Shown one piece after another: positions 10,503 to 21,600 of a stretch of DNA of 64,000 bases. The stretch spans positions 2,046,001-2,110,000 of the forward strand of contig JAPWGK010000003.1 of the NCBI GenBank assembly GCA_029641185.1, in the 5' to 3' direction. Each line of letters starts with the position of its first letter. Within the stretch, counting starts at the first letter, position 1. This stretch comes from Pseudofabraea citricarpa (lineage: Eukaryota; Ascomycota; Leotiomycetes; Helotiales; Dermateaceae). The notes under the pieces were generated by a model. It was given only the letters and a program-made list of their open reading frames with translations, made no database searches and had not been told where the DNA came from. The translations under genes were made by a program, and so were the position numbers.

Positions 10503-11168
10503 ATGTCTTCTTTCCCGTCCAACGAAGAGCTTCAAAAACTGCCCAACAAAGGCGAAGCAGGTCCCATCCTCATATCTGCACTCAAGAACAACAATCATCC
10601 GAATTGGGGATTTGTATTATGCCGGATCACGTACTCCAACCAGCCGAAATGGGACGAATTCGTCGCAGAATTCAAGAAAATGGCCTTGAAGTCGGTGAGG
10701 GACGACGACTATGCTACTCAGCTCGAGGAGCATCTAGAATGGACTGTGCTTGAAGATAAGGAGCGGCTGAATGGTGCCACTATGTTAGAAGCAAGCCATT
10801 ACTTCCTTGAGTGGGTTGAGCACGATCCAGTTACTCCGGTCGAAGAGCAGCCTTCGTATCTGAGGAGGACGCTAGTTGTCTCATACCCACGACACAACAT
10901 CTTCATCTATGGATGTGCAGAAACTGTAGACAGCGTAGTCGACCCAGTACGGAGGAACGACTTCAAGAATGGAAATTTCGTGCATCTCGTCAACGCTCCG
11001 CGATGTGTACATAACGCTGACTATGCCAGCGCCCATAATGCATCACCGAACGACGATGCATGGCTACGTACAAACGCAGAGTTCTGTTCGAGTATGTATG
11101 CCAATCTTGCAGACCCTAATAATTGGTATCACCAACGCATCAAACACCCAAGCATAGTCTACTGGTAG
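10503..11168 (+). CDS. Conserved fungal protein of unknown function
   Basis: A single-exon gene of 221 residues. The open frame continues upstream to 10287, but the ATG at 10503 follows a leader-like segment and begins MSSFPSNEELQKL. I know the general pattern from fungal hypothetical proteins: an NWGFVLCRITYSNQPKWDEF block in which the strand pattern suggests a compact alpha/beta fold, and a later RRTLVVSYPRHNIFIYG block. There is no signal peptide and no membrane segment. Function unknown; I do not assign one. Confidence 0.75.
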   Translation: MSSFPSNEELQKLPNKGEAGPILISALKNNNHPNWGFVLCRITYSNQPKWDEFVAEFKKMALKSVRDDDYATQLEEHLEWTVLEDKERLNGATMLEASHYFLEWVEHDPVTPVEEQPSYLRRTLVVSYPRHNIFIYGCAETVDSVVDPVRRNDFKNGNFVHLVNAPRCVHNADYASAHNASPNDDAWLRTNAEFCSSMYANLADPNNWYHQRIKHPSIVYW

Positions 11169-11452
11169 AACGCTACTACTACATTTCGACGCTGAGCTAC
11201 GTCCTAACTCGGGACAGGAAGGCTCGAAACACCAGGCAGCCAGATAGAGAGGTTTTGAAATGATCTAATAACTACTAGAGTAATAATATACCAGGCTAAT
11301 CATATATTCCCTTGCTACCCTCTTATTATATGTAATATATTCCTCCTGCGCTATGTTTGCCATGTATCATGAATAGTCACGGGCGCGCCACTTGGCACCG
11401 TGAAAATCCGGTTCCCAGAAGAAGTACTCTGGTATCCTTCCCAAGTCACATG

Positions 11453-12870
11453 TCACATTTCCAGCCTGTTGTTCATTCGAATGATAGTACTTGTACTCAA
11501 AAGTTGTGCCTGGACTGGAAGGATTTGAAGCGTAGCAAACCACAGATTACTAGAGGATGTATAGTTGTTTGCGGATAGTGCCACGGCAGGCGTCGACCAA
11601 GTAGTTAACTGTGTGATATTGCCCGTAACATAGTCATCTTCTCCGATGATAGCGCTGTGGATGAGGGCAAAAGTGACGGCGACTTCAACATTCGTCGCAC
11701 AGGATACTGGTGCCGCCGCATCAACACATATAGCACGGGTTTGGGTGGAATTAAGCCCGTTGAATATGCCGGCATCGCAGTCGGAGCCAATCCAGGGATT
11801 TAAGGTCTGTAAAGAGGATATAGTCATTTCAAAACTAGTTAAAATGCTGTCACAATCAACTTGTAGCGTTTTAAAGCCTCAATAAACCGTAAAGCATGTA
11901 CAAAAACTAAGAGTCCCAGTGAGGTAGTAGGAAGGTTCAAGGTCGAGTAGACACGAGCTCGTATCCTCCTCAGATATATGACTGTCATCATCGAGAAGTG
12001 GGCAATGGCTGTAGCCGGTTGTCAATGTACAATTAGAAGAGTCTAAACTCGGATTTCACGATACAAAATCATCCAGTGTTACATTATTGAGGGTCGCTAT
12101 GAACGCACAATTATTAACGAGGGGATTGATATACTATTCCTTCGGAAGGTAAAACGTATCTTGTAAGACGGGTACATCTTCGTAGTTTTTGTATGTCTCA
12201 CAATCCGTACGAGTGCCTGGCGCGGTTGGGAGCGTAGTATCATCAATCGGAAAAGCCGGCCAGTCAACGGGTAATGTTGCGGATGCAGCAAACGTGATAT
12301 TCGTTGTAGTATTAGCGTTCTGCAATTCTTCGGGCAAACTACAATACAATGTTAACCTTGGTGAAAGTTAAGTGAGTCGAAATGGATCTTGGCCGACCTT
12401 AGGCAAATATAGCTTCCTACCAGATTCCCAATGTGACGGCACAATGGATCGATACTGGGGTTCCAGGACAAGAATACCAAGGGATCAATGTGAACTCCTT
12501 GAGCACTCATGATTTAGTCGCACGTATCGGTGGCTTGTACCTGGTATTGTAGGCATGGGCCCAACAGGCAAATTCTAGTGCCCTGAGCCAGAGTTGTGCA
12601 ATCCGAAATGCCGTTAGGTCCAGTGACGGCGTACGTGCTGACATTCTGTGCTTCGGCAATTTTATCACAGGTCATGGCGGAATTGACCGTATACATGCGA
12701 TAGCAGCTTGAGCTAAACACAGATGTCGGAGTGGATGACGCAGATGCAGTCACTGTTGCGCCCAAAGCCGTTGTAGCACTGGGATCGGAGTATGGAACTA
12801 CGATGTGTATGCTTATTTTGTGTTTGAATATGCGATGCAAATTCCTGTGCACACTCGGGATGGTAGCCAA
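11453..12870 (-). pseudogene. Decayed multi-LysM protein gene
   Basis: Read on the minus strand, this stretch gives four blocks like LysM domains, the chitin/peptidoglycan-binding modules found in secreted fungal effectors and in surface proteins. Examples are YTVNSAMTCDKIAEAQ, VFLSWNPSI and LQTLNPWIGSDCD. The reading is broken by an in-frame TAA at 12514-12516, TAG at 12134-12136, TGA at 12056-12058 (where the LysM pattern wants Trp) and TGA at 11879-11881. The last three share one frame, and an intron or frame break lies near 12350-12420. Each stop can arise from a sense codon by a C:G to T:A change, which fits repeat-induced point mutation. An N-terminal secretion signal is no longer recognisable. 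A weak open frame continues upstream to 13170. Confidence 0.75.
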
Positions 12871-12903
12871 ACGGAGAATTCAGTTGTGTCTGCTGAGTTC
12901 CTA

Positions 12904-14564
12904 GATTGCAATCTGAATAATTCTGCTAGGCTGACATGCCTCCTGCTCGAATCCAGTCCATGATCTGAAGATCGCAGAATTCATTGGTAGTCCTATCTTA
13001 AGGTTATTGATACGAACTGATAGGATTGTAGACTCAATCTTACGCATCACGTCTGCAGCGGAGATTATACGTGTAAATGAATTGATCAATGATGAAGGTA
13101 GCTTGTTGATGTTTTCAGCCTGTTGAATATTAAAGACTGCGAGAAACTGGCTTGGATAGACGGTGTCCATATAAGTGATAACATCCTTAGACTTCTAGGC
13201 CGTTTGCAAAGAAGGCAGGCAGGCAGAAACGCAGGGGCTCGTCAGACCCTCCAAGTTGAGACGAGTATTAGCGCTACTAGAATTAATCAACAGTTATACA
13301 ATTCTCTGGCGTGATTTACATACGCTGAATTTTATTTGCAATCTCCAGTTTGAACCCCTTCGGTTAATTTCTGAACCGAAATATTCTTGGATTATTTAAA
13401 CATTTTGTAATTTTACTTTCGAAATATAATACCCAATTATCTATCATAGATAGAATGTTTCTGTAAGAAAATAACACTAAAAAATAAAGAGAAGAAAGAA
13501 TCATTCGTATTTCAACACGTTTCATCTTTTTACAATAAATTAGATCAAATTATTTTGAACCACGTTAAACCGAGAGATAAGCGAAGAAATAGGGGTTGAA
13601 TCTAAACTATTTCCGAAAAGCGAGTTCAGTCTGGCCACGCGACGACCCAACAAAAGATTCTTGGGGGAGATCATGTCTCACAGTTGCCAAGTTAAGAATG
13701 CTTCTAGCTTTCAAGCTACACGTCATCCCTCCACAATCCAATTGTTCAGCTCGCCCAAGTCTACCGAATGTGAACTAGGCTTCGGTTCCGTGGCCGGGGA
13801 ATGGGAATGGGTTACCACTGAGCTGGTCAGCCCGACGAAAGACATTAAGTTTTCCACAACTGAGGCTTCCGATGCAAGATGCTGCAGCCTCATTCCGACG
13901 AATTCCATAGACTCGGGAATTGATAGGTTGATTAAATCAGATTTAGATTCTGGGAATGGTCATACATGGGTCGTCGTGAACACAGAAAAGTAGTTTTTTA
14001 ATGGCTGCTTCGGTAATCGAATTGATAGGTCGCTTTTATGAGGCTTCCTGGCGAGAACAAGACAGAATCTTCTCAATGGATGCCTCAGTGATGGAATTCC
14101 AGTCCTCCAATAGACTCAGCATGCTTTCTAGAACCTGACGTCAAACTCAGTGTGTTTTGTTTTGGATCTTTACTCTTAGTTGTCACGAGGGAGTCAGCTT
14201 GTACGAAGTTAATGGCACAGCAATTCCAAGGGGTTGAATATCTCCGAGCCATAAAGTCTCAGGAATTTATAAGTTGCTAAAAATCGAGATTATTATTATC
14301 TTGAGTTCTCTTCTATACGTTTATTCATTTGTATATGAGCTCGAGCACTATCGATCAACTAATCCTGTATCAAATGGTAGTAAATGGGAACTTTGCTAGA
14401 GTCGCTTCGCCTGTTTTGTTTATACCACGAGCTACATTTCGTACAAGCTTACCCACCAAGAGATAGCTAGTGTCTTTCTGAAATTCACTCAACCCGACAT
14501 CTTTTACCACTCAAGTACTTGGTAAATCAAATCAATACACAATACACTCTACAAAAGCTTCACC
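12904..14564. other. Intergenic stretch, 1.7 kb, partly AT-rich
   Basis: The first 260 bp may hold the wrecked 5' end of the LysM gene. A GCAGGCAGGCAG run lies near 13213-13225. From 13320 to 13560 the sequence is strongly AT-rich. The short opposing frames at 13661-13993 and 13723-13908 have no family features. The last part should hold the promoter of the gene at 14565. Confidence 0.4.
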
Positions 14565-15641
14565 ATGGGTCAAGCCCTCACCTTTTTGAAACGCACAAAT
14601 GCCAAAAACGACAAAACAACAACTCCATCGCCATGCTGCCATCTCGTAGGTAGTATACCACTTGCAACAAGCGACGAAGTCTTCCGAAAAATCAGTGCTG
14701 CGCTGCCTCACCAACTTCGACGCATCCCAGATGGCGAACCAGGCGAACGCGATTACTTCATCAGCTGGCAACAGAAAGTTTTCGCCCCGAGTCCTCACAT
14801 CATGAGCCAACAAATACCAGCCTCGGCAAAGCCAATGAACGAATCTTATATCCAAAGAAGCTCCGAAACCATTAGATTAGATCCCGTTCGATACGACGAA
14901 GCTGCACTGGCGTCATACAAGAAGTTCCGTGCACTGAGAGACGAAGGTGTTATTCCTCGGGGCGTGAGATTTCAAGTCAGTCTCCCAACACCACTGAATA
15001 CGATCTCGTTGTACGTCGATGCCAAATATCAGGCCGAGGTCGAAGTTATGTATGAGCAGATGATGGTGCAGGCCGTGCGTAGGATACAAAGTGAGATACC
15101 AAAGGAGGATCTAGCTATACAATGGGATATGGCGTTGGAGTTTGCTCTTATTGAGGATATCGGTGGCCCTTTCAAGCCGTGGTTCTCTCCGCTTATGGAG
15201 GGAATCGGAGAGCGCATCACTAGGCTGGCAGCGATTGTTGATGATGCAGTCGAGCTGGGATTCCATCTTTGCTATGGTGATATGGAACACAAACACTTCA
15301 TCGAGCCGAAAGATTCAGGCAACTTAGTGCAAGTCGCAAACTTGATCCTGGCAAATGTTGAGAGAAGGGTTGACTGGATACACCTTCCCGTCCCAAAGGG
15401 CAGAACAGATACCGAATATTTCACTCCAATGAGAGAGTTGAAACTAAAGGACGTTGAGTTATACCTCGGGCTAGTACATTTCGATGATGAAGAGGGAACC
15501 ATGAAGAGAATAGCAGCGGCAAGGAATTTTGTGGAGAACTTTGGTGTTGCGACTGAATGCGGAATGGGAAGAACTCCACCGGAGCAGCTTGACGGTATTC
15601 TGAACCTCATGGCAGATGTTAACGATCATAACCAAGAATAA
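14565..15641 (+). CDS. MetE/UROD-like barrel protein
   Basis: A single-exon gene of 358 residues. It resembles the fungal group related to the C-terminal domain of cobalamin-independent methionine synthase and uroporphyrinogen decarboxylase. It opens with HLVGSIPLATSDEVF and RRIPDGEPGER, has FQVSLPTP and WDMALEF strands, and ends with the ATECGMGRTP block that in MetE carries a zinc-ligand Cys. It is far shorter than true methionine synthase (about 760 residues), so it is not that enzyme. A role in methyl or thiol transfer is possible but unproven. The protein starts MGQALTFL, and Gly2 could be myristoylated. It converges on the LinD-like gene with only 85 bp between their stop codons. Confidence 0.75.
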   Translation: MGQALTFLKRTNAKNDKTTTPSPCCHLVGSIPLATSDEVFRKISAALPHQLRRIPDGEPGERDYFISWQQKVFAPSPHIMSQQIPASAKPMNESYIQRSSETIRLDPVRYDEAALASYKKFRALRDEGVIPRGVRFQVSLPTPLNTISLYVDAKYQAEVEVMYEQMMVQAVRRIQSEIPKEDLAIQWDMALEFALIEDIGGPFKPWFSPLMEGIGERITRLAAIVDDAVELGFHLCYGDMEHKHFIEPKDSGNLVQVANLILANVERRVDWIHLPVPKGRTDTEYFTPMRELKLKDVELYLGLVHFDDEEGTMKRIAAARNFVENFGVATECGMGRTPPEQLDGILNLMADVNDHNQE

Positions 15642-15726
15642 AAGGTTAAAGAAAGAGGACACGAATATTAGAAACACGAGGAGTAAAGCTAGTTCCCAGT
15701 TGGTGGAGCAAACTTGTCAAATGACT

Positions 15727-17661
15727 TTAGTTTCCTACTTTCAATATGACGATGTTAACTTCAGCCTCCCCAATTTTAGCCTTTACATCCAGGCTTCGAC
15801 GTTCTCCCGTAATTGACCCTTTGAACTCTAGGTGACCTTGAATATACACCCCATAGTTTCCTTCTGGCAAGTTATTGATTTTAAGGTCGGTTCTAAGATT
15901 TCCGATTAGCAAATCCACGTTGATAACCATCTAATTAATTGATATATCAATGTAGGTACTTACCGAACGTCTTGGTTATGCCATGTCTTCGCAGTGATTA
16001 CGAATGCGCCCAGTTCATCAACCCAACCCGCCCTTGTGAAATTGACACCCTCATCTTCAAAGCAGGTAGTTTCCAAGACAGGCTTCGAAGCAACATAAGA
16101 CGAAGTCCAAGGTTGATCCCACATTTTCTTTTGCCCATTTGCAATATTGAGTCGAGAATATGCGATTGCCGCATTGCCAGTGTACGGATCCGTGAAGGTC
16201 CAGTTTCCATCCGCGTCTTCTTCTTGGTCATGTCGCGGGTAGAATAAGCCGCCCTTTTCCCACGTTGGATTTAGGTACTTGTCTGCATGGTTTAGTAATC
16301 CCTCAAGTAGTTCCGTTTTCCCTAATTCGGATACCCACTGCGCGACGTATCCAAAGCTCGGCTGGGAAAAAGGTGCCTTTGGGGTTGGCGGTAACGAAGC
16401 AACAATCTCTCTCGCCTTCTGGAGCGTTTCCAAGGAGTAGGGATCGAGGTCTGGCGAATCTGCAACGAGTGAACGAATTGTGTGGGCGACTGGCCCGAAA
16501 TTTACGGTTGCGCGATTCGGTGAGATTGAGGTGCGGGTTAAAAAGCCGGTAATTTGAGTATCGAAGTTTGCGGACACTTGATCGTGGTTCCAAGCGTTCA
16601 TGAACGTTCCAGCCCTAAGAATTTAACATTTAGTGAGGTAACTCTCGAATTGAAGATACACTTACCAAGCAGTAAAACCTATGCTCCTTGGTAGCGACAT
16701 GTCTTTCTGTTTGATCCGATACCAATCCACGATGAGTCCATTTGGTGCAAGCATATCTTTTGCAGCCCATGCCGCTTTATACTTTGGCAGGACATCCTCG
16801 ATGACTTTGTGGCTGTGCCTCACATCATTGTAGCGTATGGCAATCAACTAGCCAGTCATTAGTCCATTCATGATCTTACTGAGGGATGGGAGAACGTACA
16901 GGGAATTGATTACAGACGACAAATATACTATTTGGCTCACAACAGACACCCAACCACCCATTCTTTTCCATCTCCTTGATTATGGTTTCCTGGAGAGTTT
17001 TTTGCGAGTATTTGAAAGACTCGGGTCCCATGCCGAAAAAGACAGGGTCCCAGTTGAATACTAATGCATCTTCTTGCTCGTAGCGAGAGGAGTCAAAGAG
17101 CATGGCATAGAGCGAAATCATCAGAAGGAGGTGACCTGAGTACTAAATTTGATTAGTATCTGAAGAATGCGAGCTTCGAGCTAGCGGGTTACCAACCATT
17201 ATATTCTCTGTCTTGATCGGATCAGCCCATGGTCTTCTCAGTTCCTCGATATCAGGATCGACAAATTTCCCACTTTGACTAGTCAAGTACCAATATCCCC
17301 AGGTCTCTCTTCTCAACATCTTCTTAATTAATTTCTCAAACATCAACTTAAATGTGGATCGAAGCCCGGGAAGGTGATGGTAGTGCGCCGCTCCAAGAGT
17401 ATAGGCCATAGTTGCTAACTGATACCTGAACGCATCAAGCCACTCCTGCGCTGGCTCTTGAGAACCCATGTGTGGCCATTCTCCTGGAAGCGAAGATGCA
17501 AGATTGTGAATGTGACGGAGATGCCCGATTTGAAGATCGTCAAGTTTGGGAATCTTGTCAAGAAAGGTTGCCGGGAGGTTGAGAGGGGCGGAATCGTGTA
17601 ACTGAGTGGGTTCGGCTATGAGGGACCCTTTCGGCGTTGGATTTCCATTCGAAATCGCCAT
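15727..17661 (-). CDS. Linalool dehydratase/isomerase-like protein (five exons)
   Basis: The joined exons 17661-17197, 17142-16900, 16847-16666, 16614-15964 and 15892-15727 give 568 residues similar to the linalool dehydratase/isomerase (LinD, Ldi domain) family, whose bacterial founder interconverts linalool, geraniol and myrcene. Visible marks are AAHYHHLPGLRS, the block TENIMYSGHLLLM created by the first splice, DPVFFGMG, and the cysteine-rich GVCCEPNSIFVVCNQ. Its Cys223 and Cys232 are nine residues apart, the spacing I recall for LinD Cys171/Cys180. The last intron (71 nt) ends at the AG before 15892; an earlier AG would break the frame. The first donor is GTTGGT. The ATG at 17661 is used because the longer frame opens with TTG. 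No signal peptide is evident. The substrate in fungi is unknown to me. Confidence 0.8.
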
Positions 17662-18674
17662 GATCAAGAAAGTTGCCAAAATATTGTCAAAATGAGGCCT
17701 TCAAATTCCATATATCAAGAAACCCCTTTTATAGTTTACTTAGCGGCCCTCGGAATAAGCACGAGGCAGCAGTCGGAATGGTTTCGGAATTGTGGTATAT
17801 CCGGCAGATGCGGGGCCCATAAAAGAACAATGGGGTACAAGCGACTACCGCCAGTACCGTACGTAAAACAAACAGACCCTGCAGCTAGACTGTTTAGGAT
17901 GCCCTCTAGGAAGCTACTCAATTAAATTCATCTTTCTCTTGTCCTCATTACTTACTCAATGCGCAAACTTTACTGCCAGAGAAACATTTCTCACTCGCCG
18001 ATTATTACATGTTTAGGCTGCTATATGATGACATCACATCTGAAGCGACAGCAACCTCAGCTACCTTATGTTAAGCGAGAATATAGAATAGCCTACTTTT
18101 TCCAATATACCTGGTTCTACCAGCACTTAGGTACAGATTTTAACCAGCTTTTCGATCAACCTATAATCTCATATAATAATGCCTTAAGTTCTTATAACCT
18201 TAAATCCGTTGTTCTTCGCATTATATTTGAATTTTCGTTTAGTTGGCTAATGGAGATTTGCCGACGACTCTTACTATATTGAAGGACACATGGTCAAAAA
18301 AAGAAAAAGAAACAAAGAAAAAAGGCTTCAGCAATTGAATGTTATTTGTCATAATTCAGGAGTAATAAACATGCAAATAGGAGAGTACATGATAATTGGC
18401 ATGAAAGTTCCAAGATTTCAAACAGTGGCACTAGCGGAGAAGCTTCAGATCATACGAGTTTATTGGTCATAAAACAATTACTAGTTATTAAGTATATTAT
18501 TCATGTATGTATATGTATATGTATATTTATGCCAATCTAATAAGAAGAAAGCCATCCAACTCCATGCTGCACTACCAAGACGATAAAACCCAACAAATAA
18601 AACAATTTCTCCCAAGACAAGTAATAAACAAGGTAAGAAAAACATGCAGTCAACTAAGCCTTGGAGAGCGGGGC
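17662..18674. other. Intergenic stretch, 1.0 kb
   Basis: It covers the promoter of the LinD-like gene and the 3' side of the ABC transporter gene. It is AT-rich, with a TATG microsatellite at about 18502-18527 and purine-rich tracts near 18297-18325. No coding sequence is supported. Confidence 0.4.
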
Positions 18675-21600
18675 TTAACTACGCTCCTCCTTCTTATTGT
18701 CCTTCTTGAAGCGACCCAAAACAGAAGAGATCTTACGAGTGATAGTGGTAAAGATACTCTCCTTTCTAACTCTGATAAGATAATACAAAGCAACAGCGGC
18801 GAAGATGTTGAAAAAGATAAAGGCAAAGCCAATACCATAGTCGCGCCAGCGAGTAGAATACTTGATGCTGACTGAGCCGAGGAACTGATCTGCGATGGTG
18901 GATGAGCAGTATTGACAATCGGCTGTCGCTAAGGGATTGTATACACGTCCACCAGAGGTATTGGCGAAAGGCGTCAAGTAATCGCCACAGGTCTGGCCAG
19001 ATGGGGGTTGCATGACTGCCAGTTCAGTGTCGGAGCAGATTACTTCACGGCCTGAGAGACCGGTGGATGAGATGCCGGAAACCAGATACGTGAGTGGTGA
19101 GACACGGTCTGTCATATAATTAGTAAAATTGAATTGGAATGTTTTGGGTAGTTGACTTACACATGAAGATCCAGAATCCGGGCAGAGCATCCGGAGGTTG
19201 GAAAACACCGTTGAATGTCAATGTCATACTGAACATGAGAGTTGCGATGTTGCCAGCCGTTTCAGCATCGGGAAGAGCAGCGATAAGCATGTGGGCGAAT
19301 GTACTGGCAAATACGAAGAACTGAATGAGGAATAGCAAAATAAGACCTTGTCGGTCAGATGACTGTATGCCACCTCTTGTGTAGATCGGATAGTAGTATG
19401 AAGCGTAAACCATGATACCTAGGAGAATCTGATAAGGAATTTCGACAACGATGTTGGCAATCAGGAAAGCCTGCCACGAGTAAGCCTTGGATGGTCGCTC
19501 GCGAACTTCGTAGAGATCGCGCTGAAGAATAAAACGTGGCATGATCTGTTGGACGAGCGATGTGAAGATGGTGGTAATCATGAAAATCGAGAAGATGACG
19601 TTCTGGAGTCCTTGTTGCGATGCCTCGGCATGGAAGAATGAGAAACCGATAAAGAGGGCGGAAGCGACACCAAGCATCATTTTCGACATCACATAACCAG
19701 GTGTCCTCCAGTATTGTTGGAAGACACGGTATGTGGTCTGGTAGAGCTGAGAAAGGAAAGGCATTGCAAACTCGCTGTGAGAGTCGGCGGAGTCATTGGA
19801 ACTTTGAGGACCCATCACCTGCTTAATTCGTCCAATTTCTGTCTGGATATCCTTGGATTCTTGACTGTTCTTCCACACTTCATGCCAGTCTTGAGTCGCT
19901 TTTCCGCTGGCTCCAGCCCCAACCATGGTCAACATGTATTCTGCGGGATTTTCATCATCTCCACACTTGTTGGCTCCATGGGCTTCGAAATAGTTAAGAA
20001 GAGTCTCTGAGTTATGTCCAATGTCGCCAAAGTAAACAGTTCTACCACCTTTAGCGAGGAATAATAAGCGATCAAATTCCTGGAAGAGAATGGCACTAGG
20101 CTGATGAATAGTAGCCAATACAGCCTGGCCGCTGTCTGCGAGTTTTCGCAGGAAAGCGATAATAGCCCAAGATGATTGAGAATCTAAGCCAGAAGTAGGT
20201 TCGTCCAAGAAAAGGAGCAGGGCCGGTTTAGCAGCAAGCTCGACACCAATGGTCAACAGCTTTCTCTGCTCGACATTAAGGCCTTCTCCAGGAACACCAA
20301 CAACTGCTTCGGCAAAATCTTGCATGTTAAGCATCTTGATGACATCCTCAACAAAATCATACTTTTCTTGCTTTGAGACCGATTTGGGCTGTCGTAGGAT
20401 GGCTGAAAATCGGAGAGCTTCCCGGACAGTGGTTGTTTCCAAATGCAAATCCTGAGTAGTGTTAGCAACTGTCATATTATTATGTAAGAGGGGCTCGCAC
20501 CTGTTGTTGACAATATCCGCTACTTCTCTGAAATGAAGGACTTAACGGTTTGCCAGATACCAATAAATCACCGGTAATAACACCCATAGAGACACGCTGT
20601 GCAAGAACATCCAGGAGTGTGGTTTTTCCAGCACCAGAGACACCCATAAGAGCCGTCAGAGTTCCTGGTTTGACCCATCCAGAAACGTTGTCTAGAAGAC
20701 GACGTGGCTCTCCTTTGATCTTGATATCATAGCAGACATTTTGCCAAGTGAATACGTCCTTTTGTGGAGCAAGGGCTTGAACCTGCTCAGTCTGCATGGC
20801 CTCTTGTTCGCCGTCTTTCTCACCAACAACTCCTCCAGAAGTAGCAGGTGGTGCTTCACCGTCGTTCTTAGCAGCTTTCTCTGCGGCAAGAAGTTCGCTT
20901 GGTACGTGTCCTCGGCGAAAGACAAGGACCTCAGCAGAGCTATCGGTGGATGAGTTGAATTCTGTGGCCAGAAGATAAACTGCCAGAAAGAAGATCATAA
21001 AGGCGAACATGAATCCCAGGTTTCGCCAGATGTGTGAGTACGAATATTGAAAGGCTGCATCCAAATAATCGTCGCCGGATACTGTAGTTCGGCCAACAAC
21101 GGCTCCAGCAACAGCACAGGTGAAAGTATCACCAACTTGTACATAGTCTCCGCCGGAGGGTGCTAGTGAAGAACAGAGAAATTCTTGACCATGCAATTCG
21201 TTGACGAAGAGGGCTTCAAACGCATATGCGACGGGATTGATCCAAGATAGCCATTTAAACCAAGGGTGCATCAAAGGACGTGGGATAACGAAACCGGTGT
21301 AAATGACGATAGCCAATGTCACAACTCCAGCAATGGCTAATGCTTGACTGACAGTCTTTGTGGAGGCGGCTATACTTCGATATATTTGGCTCATCTATTG
21401 ATACGTGAGTAAAATGAATGATTTTAAATGGGGATATATGCTTACTGTAAGAATTGCCACAAAGTTGAATAGGAAGAAGATGAAAAATTGCGCTGCTTCC
21501 CGACGAAGGCCAGAGAGGAAGTAAAGAATGACATTGAAGCCAGTAGCAATCATGAACTTCACAGGAATATCTGCCACGATACCGGCAAGCGCCTCGGCAA

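Noticed and set aside
15893..15963. Acceptor near 15930 for the last LinD-like intron
   Set aside because: It would produce a stop after eight codons. The AG before 15892 continues in frame to a well-formed C-terminus and follows a GCTAAT branch site.
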